This document shows positions 6,105-13,342 of a DNA stretch of 21,697 nt, piece by piece (position 1 is the first letter of the stretch; every line of letters starts with the position of its first letter). The notes beneath the pieces are model-generated. The model made no database searches. It was not told the origin of the DNA and saw only the letters and a program-made list of their open reading frames with translations. The stretch is taken from positions 1-21,697 of the IMG/VR virus record IMGVR_UViG_3300042373_000587; one strand, given 5' to 3'. Made by a program: the position numbers and the translations under genes. The stretch is from a virus.

Positions 6105-7718
6105 ATGGATCTGAAGCACATCATCCCGCAACAGCGTAGGCGGTCCGCAGGACCTGCTTTGGATATTCAGTATTCGGTAGATAGGACGAACGTCCCGCGT
6201 GTCGGACCGACTCCGACATTTACACGCGCAAGCTCAGGCACGTTCGTGAATGAGAACCGACGTATTGTCGGAAAAACGACCAGCACCACTTCACTCAATC
6301 CGGCATCCGTTCCGGTCGGCGGTGTCGCTGTATTCGCTGTCCCATCCGGCAGCGTTGTCGGTTGGCTCAATGACTCCGTCGTCTCCGTCATGGTTGACTC
6401 GGACGGCAACGATCAGGTTGACGCGCAAGCACACGTCACCGGAACCCTGCTTCATAAGACCAATACCGCGATCACCCTTCTCGTCACCAGCAAAGTCGGC
6501 ACGGCAACAGTATCGAGTTGGTTCGTGTCTTATCGTGGGCAGCGCATCACGCACGATCCGGTTACAGGCAGGTGTTTGGGTACATTGATCGAGCAAACAA
6601 GGACGAATTTATTACTCCAAAGTCAGAATTTCGGAACAACTTGGACTGATGATATTGCGCGAATATCCATCTCCATCGACCAGACAGTAAGTCCGTCCGA
6701 AATAAACGACGCCGACAAAATATCAGAAAATACTACAATTTCAGAAAGAAGGATATGTATTCAAAGTTTAAACTTTACATCTGGAACGACGTATACATTT
6801 TCTTGCTATGTTAAAGCCGCTGAAAGAGAAATAGTTCAATTGGGGTTTGGCACAAGTATTGGGGCTCAGTATCAAAATTTTATTGTTGGTGGCGTTAATG
6901 CGGGCTCATTAGGGGGCGGATCTGGAACAACCGCCTCTATTCAAACGTTAAAGAATGGTTGGTACAGATGTACTGCTACTATCACAGCTTCTGCAACTGG
7001 TTCCAGTCAAGTAACTGTCGGACCTAATATTTCATCAACGGCACTAAGATGGGCTCCGTATGTCGGCACAATCGGTAGCGGAATCTTTGTTTGGGGCGCT
7101 CAACTTGAAACCTCACTAAACGCAACCAGCTACATTCCGACAACCGCTGTTAGCACAGCGCGAGCGCAAGACTTGCATACGATTACGGGAGCCAACTTCT
7201 CGTACATGTACAACCAGAGCAGCGGGACTGTTTTCTGCTCTCATGAGGTTTCTCCGTTTAATGGCACTCACGGAGTCTACGGGATTACAGCTTCAATTAG
7301 AGCAGCAGCAGGTATTACTGCGGTCAGAAATAATTCTACATTGCTGGTTACGGGAGTGTATAGTTCGCCTCCGAACTTTGATAGTCAGGCGTCTTTTGCT
7401 TCTAGTGTGTCAGCATCTGGTCAAACAAAAAGTGCGATTGCCGTTCGCACAGATGATTTTGCTTACTCCGCCAACGGATCAATTTCAACGGATAGTTCAG
7501 GCACACTAAATCCGATCATGGATAGATTTGTGATTGGGGCGACAGGCAATTTATCAGGCCCGCAAGTCGGTAGTAACATATTTTCCGCGATCCTCTACTA
7601 TCGTGATCGCCTACCAAACGCCGAACTCCAAACCCTAACCTCTACCGTATCAGAAACTATCGTTTACAACGGCGTTGCCATCTGGTACAACGGTGAAGGA
7701 CTCATTGAAACATCATAA
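6105..7718 (+). CDS. Tail fibre/spike protein with CBM-like and LamG-like regions
   Basis: A 537-residue protein with a modular tail-fibre layout. Near the N-terminus is TFTRASSGTFVNENRRI, later THDPVTGRCLGTLIEQTRTN with LLLQSQNF (about residues 150-175), familiar from phage tail proteins. A carbohydrate-binding-module-like beta region (about 175-360) ends in the typical FVWGAQLE...SYIPT pattern. A concanavalin/LamG-like region (about 370-537) ends in DRFVIGATGN and a YYRDRLPNAELQTLTS motif. Between residues about 57 and 145 lies an extra Val/Thr-rich beta segment where related proteins usually join directly, so it looks like an inserted domain. Likely role: binding host surface glycans. It begins one base after the preceding stop codon. 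Confidence 0.78.
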   Translation: MDLKHIIPQQRRRSAGPALDIQYSVDRTNVPRVGPTPTFTRASSGTFVNENRRIVGKTTSTTSLNPASVPVGGVAVFAVPSGSVVGWLNDSVVSVMVDSDGNDQVDAQAHVTGTLLHKTNTAITLLVTSKVGTATVSSWFVSYRGQRITHDPVTGRCLGTLIEQTRTNLLLQSQNFGTTWTDDIARISISIDQTVSPSEINDADKISENTTISERRICIQSLNFTSGTTYTFSCYVKAAEREIVQLGFGTSIGAQYQNFIVGGVNAGSLGGGSGTTASIQTLKNGWYRCTATITASATGSSQVTVGPNISSTALRWAPYVGTIGSGIFVWGAQLETSLNATSYIPTTAVSTARAQDLHTITGANFSYMYNQSSGTVFCSHEVSPFNGTHGVYGITASIRAAAGITAVRNNSTLLVTGVYSSPPNFDSQASFASSVSASGQTKSAIAVRTDDFAYSANGSISTDSSGTLNPIMDRFVIGATGNLSGPQVGSNIFSAILYYRDRLPNAELQTLTSTVSETIVYNGVAIWYNGEGLIETS

Positions 7719-7730
7719 ACAAATACTACT

Positions 7731-8621
7731 ATGCCAATCGACTTAGGAAACGCACCAACTGGAACGCCGCCAACGGCTGAAGAGAAGACACAGATCCTCT
7801 CCGCTTTGGGTATTCCAGACGTATCGACCCGCTCCGGCGCAGAGAACCTCTCAAACAAGACCCTTGTCAGTCCGGCCTTTAGTGGCACGGCGACTGGTCA
7901 GTTGGAGCTTCCGACGCAAGCGTCGTCGTCAGCTAATAGCGTTATGACGCGAAATCTACATGAGCAAGAGTTTCACCAAAACTTTTGGGCTCCGATCAAT
8001 TGGGTCACGCCTACTGCGACAGCAAATGCTAGTGGATCGGTATCTGGACAGAATGCTGTTTTGGGTGTGACGGTTTCTGCAGTAACTGGCAACAACGTAT
8101 ATACATCAGATTTTGACAGCATCTTTGCTAACTCTGGTTCCGGTTCTAACAATCGTTTTAGTGGTGCGAATTTTACCATGTGCTTTGACGCGCAATGCAA
8201 CGTATTCAGTAACAATGAGATTAGATTACTTTATGGTGTGACGAATTCTACCACATCACTAGCCGCCGCTGGTTTCGCCGTAGTATGGACTTCCAGCACG
8301 ACATTAAAACTTCAGATTCACAATGGAACTACGCTGCAAGAATCGCCATCTCTAACAATACCATCTCTTTCGATCAACAACTTTCATAGATATATGGTCG
8401 TTTGGAGTGGATCAACTCTAACTCTGTACAACAAGCAATGGGCTCCAACTGGAGTCCAGACCCGTTGGTCATTGATTGGCTCGTTTACCGGAACTTCTTT
8501 ACCGACGACCACTTCGGGGACTAAGATTGTTGCTTCAAGTGTCGCAATCGGGGCGGGTGCAAATAATTCAAACTTCCGAATCCGCAGCTTTTATGTAGCC
8601 CCATTTGTGGCAACTATCTAA
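7731..8621 (+). CDS. Tail fibre-associated protein with lectin-like C-terminal region
   Basis: A 296-residue protein. The first ~45 residues (MPIDLGNAPTGTPPTAEEK then ILSALGI and NLSNKTL) carry the short helix and Asn-Lys-Thr motif seen at the start or in linkers of many phage fibre proteins. Residues about 75-296 are Ser/Thr/Asn-rich beta strands with aromatic residues (FHRYMVVWSGSTLTLY, FRIRSFYVAPF), suggesting a jelly-roll carbohydrate-binding domain. It is the third fibre gene in a row, probably a side fibre or tip. The start ATG 7731 has no Shine-Dalgarno sequence but shares TACTACT-ATG with the capsid gene. Confidence 0.65.
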   Translation: MPIDLGNAPTGTPPTAEEKTQILSALGIPDVSTRSGAENLSNKTLVSPAFSGTATGQLELPTQASSSANSVMTRNLHEQEFHQNFWAPINWVTPTATANASGSVSGQNAVLGVTVSAVTGNNVYTSDFDSIFANSGSGSNNRFSGANFTMCFDAQCNVFSNNEIRLLYGVTNSTTSLAAAGFAVVWTSSTTLKLQIHNGTTLQESPSLTIPSLSINNFHRYMVVWSGSTLTLYNKQWAPTGVQTRWSLIGSFTGTSLPTTTSGTKIVASSVAIGAGANNSNFRIRSFYVAPFVATI

Positions 8622-8626
8622 ACCCG

Positions 8627-8950
8627 ATGACCGACTACCTCCTCAAGTTCCCGTCCAGAGACGTCGCCATCCAGTTTGGCGCGTCTACTGGCCTTGCCGT
8701 GCAGGATGACGACGGCAACTGGTACCCGAATCTTGCATCCCACGAACATGCACTTTTGGAGATCGGGCCCCACAACGGAGAAAATTATTGGATTTTGTTC
8801 CGCGATCTGGTCGGTATCCCCATCCCAACTGGCGGCGAAGCGTTCATCTATTGGGCATCCGACTGGAGCGTTCTGGACGAAGACGGTCTGGAAACCCACA
8901 TCCCACGGCCTGTAAATGATCCCGATGTCCCGAACGTCTTTTGGGCTTAA
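8627..8950 (+). CDS. Hypothetical phage protein (107 aa) in fibre block
   Basis: A 107-residue acidic protein rich in Trp, Asp and Pro (NYWILFRDLVGIPIP, FIYWASDWSVLDEDG). There is no membrane segment. The start, MTDYLLKFPSRDVAIQFG, resembles short proteins often found among phage fibre genes, but I cannot assign a family. It lies five bases after the upstream fibre gene and ends four bases before a new promoter (P2), so it is the last gene of the first tail-fibre unit. A small tail accessory or chaperone for fibre folding is possible. Confidence 0.55.
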   Translation: MTDYLLKFPSRDVAIQFGASTGLAVQDDDGNWYPNLASHEHALLEIGPHNGENYWILFRDLVGIPIPTGGEAFIYWASDWSVLDEDGLETHIPRPVNDPDVPNVFWA

Positions 8951-8953
8951 TCC

Positions 8954-8982
8954 TTGACCCCGAACCCCAAACCCTGTAGACT
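8954..8982 (+). promoter_or_regulatory. Sigma70-type promoter P2, probably leaderless start
   Basis: TTGACC at 8954-8959, a 17-base spacer and TAGACT at 8977-8982. ATG 8989 lies six bases after the -10 box, so transcription should start at or within a base or two of the start codon. It drives the tandem ~85-residue genes and probably the second fibre cassette. Confidence 0.7.
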
Positions 8983-8988
8983 CCTATT

Positions 8989-9246
8989 ATGACTGACACA
9001 ATCCTCAAACAAAATGCCGGACGCGGTGGTGCTGAAATTGTGAAGGGCCCCATTCAAATTCCAGCGGGCAACTATTGTGCCATTGAATTCCTCACTAGCG
9101 GCGGTTTTTTGGTTGCTATGAACGCGCCCCTTTTGGAGGGGAACCAACTGAGCCTAAGCCTTCCTGCTGGATTTCGTATTGACACCCCAATTATTGGGGG
9201 CTCCGGCATTGTCAATGCAACTGCAATTCTATATCGATCTGTATAA
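8989..9246 (+). CDS. Small beta protein, tandem copy 1 (85 aa)
   Basis: An 85-residue protein beginning MTDTILKQNAGRGGAEIV, with predicted beta strands and no membrane segment. It is a clear paralogue of the next gene, matching at MTDTILKQ-x-AGRGGA, PAGxYC, the NAPLL segment, and the IIGGxGxxxxTAIxY C-terminus. It is transcribed directly from P2, likely as a leaderless message. Position between fibre genes suggests a small tail or tip component. The family is not recognised. Confidence 0.62.
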   Translation: MTDTILKQNAGRGGAEIVKGPIQIPAGNYCAIEFLTSGGFLVAMNAPLLEGNQLSLSLPAGFRIDTPIIGGSGIVNATAILYRSV

Positions 9247-9263
9247 CTTAAAGTTTTTATCTT

Positions 9264-9524
9264 ATGACTGACACCATCCTTAAACAAGAAGCCGGACGCG
9301 GCGGCGCCGTAATTGTGAGTAACGGAACACCTCCGGCTGGCGAATACTGTAGACTTCATTGGGTTTCCTCCGGCACAATTACGACGGCCCTAAACGCACC
9401 GCTCCTTACCGGAACCCAAACCGGAATCACGTATCCTGCAAACAGCAGCATTAAGACCACGATCATTGGCGGGACTGGCGTAATTACCGGAACCGCTATC
9501 TTCTACAAAGCAATTATCGACTAA
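9264..9524 (+). CDS. Small beta protein, tandem copy 2 (86 aa)
   Basis: An 86-residue paralogue of the upstream gene, 17 bases after its stop. The first eight residues are identical (MTDTILKQ) and AGRGGA, YC, NAPLL and the C-terminal IIGGTGVITGTAIFY pattern are kept, while the middle has diverged. That points to an old tandem duplication with retained scaffold and altered surface. No promoter is seen in front, so it should be co-transcribed from P2. The start is fixed by the conserved MTDTILKQ. Confidence 0.62.
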   Translation: MTDTILKQEAGRGGAVIVSNGTPPAGEYCRLHWVSSGTITTALNAPLLTGTQTGITYPANSSIKTTIIGGTGVITGTAIFYKAIID

Positions 9525-9530
9525 GCTAAA

Positions 9531-9908
9531 ATGCTCGCCGCCAACTACGATATCACGATCGACCGTGCAGCTGAATACAGCTTCGTTCTGACCATCCAGA
9601 ACCAGTTGCAGCAGCCGATTGATTTGGACCCGCCAGCGGCGGCAGCTTACGGTTTCTTTGCCGACATCCGCGATGCCGTTACGAAGAAAGAAGTGGTGTC
9701 ATTTACGCCGACCATTCTTGACGATGGCAACAACGGTCAGGTAGCCTTCAACCTTTCAGAGGCGAACACGCTTTCGTTGAAGCCTTCCGGTAGCTACGAG
9801 TACGATATCTTCATGCAACGCGCCGCCACTATGGAACGCTTGCTTTACGGCTCCGTTACGGTGCGGGCCAACATCACCAAAGGAGCACCAGTAGACCCAA
9901 TTAGTTAA
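9531..9908 (+). CDS. Small Ig-like tail-fibre adaptor/baseplate protein, copy 2
   Basis: A 125-residue paralogue of the 4288 protein. Shared landmarks in order: AANYDITID at the start, YSFVLTIQ, QPIDLDP, FFADIRD, NNGQVAFNLSEANTL, YEYDIFMQ and RLLYGSVTVRANI. It carries an extra Pro/Ala loop (DPPAAAAYG) and a longer C-terminal tail (KGAPVDPIS). As with copy 1, a repeat-rich fibre gene follows immediately, here after four bases. The repeat of this adaptor-then-fibre order argues that the small protein works with its fibre, for example as an attachment domain. The BppU/Ig-like assignment is from pattern only. Confidence 0.6.
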   Translation: MLAANYDITIDRAAEYSFVLTIQNQLQQPIDLDPPAAAAYGFFADIRDAVTKKEVVSFTPTILDDGNNGQVAFNLSEANTLSLKPSGSYEYDIFMQRAATMERLLYGSVTVRANITKGAPVDPIS

Positions 9909-9912
9909 GACC

Positions 9913-12162
9913 ATGCCCTCAGACACCTACATCTTGACCGTTTCAGAAGCCGGAGTTTCGGTTCCGTCCACCCACGCCAGCACCCACATTACTGGCGGCA
10001 GCGACGTGATCCCAACTGCGACATCGAGCACTAGCGGCCTGATGAGCGCAGCCATTTTTAACCAGCACGTTACTAACACCGCTAAAGTCTCCAACGCCAA
10101 CCACACTGGCGACGTCACTGATGCTTCCGGTGTCCTTACTGTTAACAAGATTAACGGCGTAGCTCTATCTTCTTTCCCAAACAACACAGTTTTAAAAACT
10201 ACAACTGGTGGTATTATTGCGGCTGCTACCGCTAACGACTACCCAACGCTAAACCAGTCTACAACTGGCAACGCACTTACGGCGACAACCGCTACAACCG
10301 CTACAAATATCGCTGGCGGTGCTATCGGTTCAGTGCCATACCAAACTGGATCTGGAGCCACAGCACTACTCGCAGCCGGAACCGCTGGATATGTTCTCAA
10401 GTCGAACGGATCAGCCGCTCCTTCATGGGCTCCCGTCGATCTTTCTGCTGGAATCTCTGGCAGTCTTCCTGTCGCTTCTGGCGGCACTGGCGCAGCTACC
10501 TTCACTGCTGGTGTCTTGAAGGCGAACGGAACGAGTTCGTTTACCACTGTCGCTGCTCCAGCTGGAGATCTTGTTGGAACATCTGATTCGCAGACGCTTA
10601 CCAATAAAACGTTTGGTAGTGGTGTTACTTTTAGCACAGCTATTCCAGTTACTTCCGGCGGCACTGGTGCGGCTACCTTCACTGCTGGTATCTTAAAGGC
10701 GAACGGAACAAGTTCATTCACAACTGTGACTGCTCCAGATGGAGCTATTGTTGGGACAACTGATACCCAAACCTTAACGAATAAGACTCTTACTTCTCCG
10801 ACAATTTCTGGTGGCACAATTTCTTCGCTGTCATCCCCTATCGCAGTTGCTTCCGGCGGTACTGGCGCAGCTACCCTTACTGGTTATGTAAAAGGAACAG
10901 GCACTACAGCAATGACTGCTGCTGCTACAGTTCCGGTTGCTGATCTTACTGGAACTCTACCAGTCGCAAACGGCGGTACTGGCGTAGCTACCCTTACTGG
11001 TTATGTAAAAGGAACAGGCGCTACAGCAATGACTGCTGCTGCTACAGTTCCGGTTGCTGATCTTACTGGAACTCTACCAGTCGCAAACGGCGGTACTGGC
11101 GTAACTACTTCGACTGGTTCTGGCGCAAACGTACTTGCAACTTCACCGACTTTAGTTACTCCTGTTTTAGGCACACCAGCAGCTGGCAGTATCCTCACTA
11201 ACTGTACTGGTTTGCCTCTTACTGCTGGCGTAACAGGAATACTGCCAATCGCCAATGGAGGCACAGCGAATGACGGCACTGCCGTAACAGCACTTACATT
11301 TGACACACTCAAATTTAAAACATCTAGCCAATCAACTGGCGCTCTTTCGGAGGGCCAGCTTCGTTGGAACGGGATCGACAAGACACTGGACCTTAAAATG
11401 TCTGGCACTTCTGTCACGCAACAAGTTGGTCAAGAGGTGCTAATGCGGGCAACGGCCTCTCAGAATATTCTAAACGGACAAGTAGTCTATATCGACGGTT
11501 CTTTTGATGGGATGCCCGAAGTTGGTTTGGCTTCCAATAATTCGTTGTCGGCTAAGTCGGTTGTCGGACTCGCTACAGAAAATATAAATATTGGTGAATC
11601 TGGTTATGTTACCTTAACTGGATTGGTGCGCGGCTTAAACCTAACTGGATATACCATCGGACAAGAAGTATGGCTATCAACTAGCGGTGGGATCACGGCA
11701 ACTGAGCCAACGTATCCTGCACACAAAGTACGTGTTGGATACGTTTCTCACGTAGACGCCTCTACAGGTTCTATTTACGTAACCCCAAAATATTTTGAGA
11801 ACGGTCTAGTAAATGGCACTGGCAAGATTGGTTATATTAATGGTTCTGGCGGTATTGTTACACAGAATACAAGCAAGACAACTGGCGTTACCCTTAACAC
11901 AACAAACGGGCAGATTACGATGAATAGTGCCGCCCTCTCAGCGAACACAACTGTTTCGTTTACTCTTACAAACTCCAAAATAGAAGCTGGTGATGTTCTC
12001 ATCCTGAACCATATTTCCGGCGGCACTAACTTCGCATCATATGTCCTGAACGCTAGATCAGCTGCTGGTTCTGCGACAATTGATGTCCGTAATGTGACTA
12101 GTTCATCACTGTCAGAAGCAATCGTAATCGCCTTCGCTGTAATCAAATCTGTAACAATTTAA
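9913..12162 (+). CDS. Long repeat tail fibre with conserved C-terminal tip (749 aa)
   Basis: A 749-residue fibre. The short N-terminus (YILTVSEAGVSV) resembles that of the collagen-like fibre, followed by a THASTHITGGSD start block common in phage fibres. Residues about 180-450 are a shaft of repeated LPVANGGTGVATLTG and VTSGGTGAATFTAG modules with TQTLTNKT linkers. Two 117-bp DNA copies here differ at one base. Residues about 500-630 form a beta region containing VVYIDGS and GQEVWLSTSGG. The final ~100 residues (TSKTTGVTLN, GQITMNSAALSANTTVSFTL, SLSEAIVIAFAVIKS) match a widespread phage fibre tip. Function: host recognition, as a trimeric fibre. It is transcribed behind its adaptor gene. Confidence 0.86.
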   Translation: MPSDTYILTVSEAGVSVPSTHASTHITGGSDVIPTATSSTSGLMSAAIFNQHVTNTAKVSNANHTGDVTDASGVLTVNKINGVALSSFPNNTVLKTTTGGIIAAATANDYPTLNQSTTGNALTATTATTATNIAGGAIGSVPYQTGSGATALLAAGTAGYVLKSNGSAAPSWAPVDLSAGISGSLPVASGGTGAATFTAGVLKANGTSSFTTVAAPAGDLVGTSDSQTLTNKTFGSGVTFSTAIPVTSGGTGAATFTAGILKANGTSSFTTVTAPDGAIVGTTDTQTLTNKTLTSPTISGGTISSLSSPIAVASGGTGAATLTGYVKGTGTTAMTAAATVPVADLTGTLPVANGGTGVATLTGYVKGTGATAMTAAATVPVADLTGTLPVANGGTGVTTSTGSGANVLATSPTLVTPVLGTPAAGSILTNCTGLPLTAGVTGILPIANGGTANDGTAVTALTFDTLKFKTSSQSTGALSEGQLRWNGIDKTLDLKMSGTSVTQQVGQEVLMRATASQNILNGQVVYIDGSFDGMPEVGLASNNSLSAKSVVGLATENINIGESGYVTLTGLVRGLNLTGYTIGQEVWLSTSGGITATEPTYPAHKVRVGYVSHVDASTGSIYVTPKYFENGLVNGTGKIGYINGSGGIVTQNTSKTTGVTLNTTNGQITMNSAALSANTTVSFTLTNSKIEAGDVLILNHISGGTNFASYVLNARSAAGSATIDVRNVTSSSLSEAIVIAFAVIKSVTI
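10480..10775 (+). repeat. Diverged 177-bp (59-residue) tandem repeat in fibre gene
   Basis: GGCGGCACTGG recurs at 10480 and 10657, a period of 177 bases. The encoded unit runs SGGTGAATFTAG, LKANGTSSFTTV and on to TQTLTNKT. Copies have drifted at many silent sites, so this duplication is older than the 117-bp one. Confidence 0.75.
10870..11103 (+). repeat. 117-bp near-perfect tandem duplication in fibre gene
   Basis: Copy 1 (10870-10986) and copy 2 (10987-11103) are identical except for A at 10903 against G at 11020, changing Thr to Ala. The unit encodes 39 residues and keeps frame, so copy number can change without breaking the gene. Confidence 0.9.
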
Positions 12163-12167
12163 CGCAT

Positions 12168-13325
12168 ATGCCATTTGAAATAGCATCTCTATCATCTAGT
12201 GATACAACGATAAAAGTCTTGCGGAATAAGCCATTTAACATAGCTTTGAGTAGTTTTTTATCCATATCCTCTGATGAGGCGTTTGGTTCTCCGAAATTTT
12301 CAAGTGGCCTCTTTTATTCGGTAAGATCAAATTCTTGGGATCAATTTAACAGAGAGGGTTATGTGGTAGTTAGTCCGTCTCTTAGTTCGAACAGTACTCC
12401 CAACACAACTCGGGAGTTGTACCTGTGGAGTTCTCTTTTTGCATCTATTACATGCGATAATCTACCGTCCGGTGTTAATTTTTTTAAAGAACGAAACTCA
12501 ATATATTATTATTGCGACCCATTTGATTTATTAATTAATTCATACCCATCTAATACTAGACTTTATGGAACTATAAACACTTCTGGAACATATGAATTTT
12601 ATTTAAAAGCAAACATACTCTTTGTACCAAATCAGTATTATAAAGTTACAGCGGACTATCTTAGTTACGGCACCTTTTCCCTACCTCATGACTCATATTC
12701 ACAATTTGTAGCTTCCCTAGTGCCTGAACCTTCTGGTAATGTAGCACAACCATTACAAATTGGAGAAGAAAGAGATAGAGACATAATTCGAGTCTCTAGT
12801 GATACCATTAAAGTAACTTTAGTTGTGGAAGACCCACCTGATGAAGTTAATTCTAACCCTAATCCTAACCCCAACCTTAACCCGACTCAAGCAACTACTG
12901 GATCGAGTACAAGCGAAGTCGAGTTGCATGTGGTACCAATCACGACTTCAACCCTTACTTCGTCCGCTAGATCTATTACAGTACCGTTTACCGCAACTCG
13001 AATAGCGACTACTTCTGCACCCACACAGAGCTTCATGGTTAAATTCGGCGGAGTTAATGTGATGGACGCGGCGTTTGTTACCACTTCAATTGCAGCTACG
13101 TCTTGTGTAATTTCTGCAAAAATATCAAAAACATCTTCGTCAATGTTTAGATTTGATATTTCAATAAACAGCAGCATTGATGGTGTACAACAACAATCTA
13201 TAACACGTACTAAATCTGTTTCTATTTCAAGTTTCTCAAACTCAAATCTAAGTTTACACGCAACCAATGCTGCTGGATCAAGCGCACCTATTATCTCTAA
13301 TTACGGAAATATAATTAACGTCTAA
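12168..13325 (+). CDS. Hypothetical AT-rich virion protein with Asn-Pro linker (385 aa)
   Basis: A 385-residue Ser/Asn/Thr-rich protein, with visibly more A+T than the fibre gene before it. Two regions are joined by a flexible linker. The N-terminal ~230 residues have aromatic-rich strands and end in IKVTLVVEDPPDE. Then comes an Asn-Pro repeat (NPNPNPNLNP, about residues 230-240) and a C-terminal ~140-residue beta region beginning STSEVELHVVP. No membrane or catalytic motif is seen. Position right after a fibre gene and no obvious enzyme suggest a fibre-associated or decoration protein. Composition suggests recent acquisition. The linker DNA mimics a telomeric repeat only by chance of codon choice. 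Confidence 0.55.
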   Translation: MPFEIASLSSSDTTIKVLRNKPFNIALSSFLSISSDEAFGSPKFSSGLFYSVRSNSWDQFNREGYVVVSPSLSSNSTPNTTRELYLWSSLFASITCDNLPSGVNFFKERNSIYYYCDPFDLLINSYPSNTRLYGTINTSGTYEFYLKANILFVPNQYYKVTADYLSYGTFSLPHDSYSQFVASLVPEPSGNVAQPLQIGEERDRDIIRVSSDTIKVTLVVEDPPDEVNSNPNPNPNLNPTQATTGSSTSEVELHVVPITTSTLTSSARSITVPFTATRIATTSAPTQSFMVKFGGVNVMDAAFVTTSIAATSCVISAKISKTSSSMFRFDISINSSIDGVQQQSITRTKSVSISSFSNSNLSLHATNAAGSSAPIISNYGNIINV

Positions 13326-13342
13326 TAGACTAGAATTAAAAT

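Noticed and set aside
10239-11417. Antisense open frames of 192 and 138 codons in the long fibre gene
   Set aside because: They mirror the GGTG repeats and carry the same periodicity; judged shadows.
4620-12162. Diversity-generating retroelement acting on fibre genes
   Set aside because: No reverse transcriptase and no template/variable repeat pair were seen in the window.
12852-12884. Telomere-like CCTAAC-type repeats
   Set aside because: In-frame codons for an Asn-Pro linker in a phage gene; irregular units and no chromosome end context.
13326-13336. Promoter before the 876-residue gene (TAGACT/TAGAAT boxes near 13326-13336)
   Set aside because: A -10-like box stands six bases before ATG 13343, as in the four called promoters, but no TTGAC-like -35 lies 17 bases upstream.
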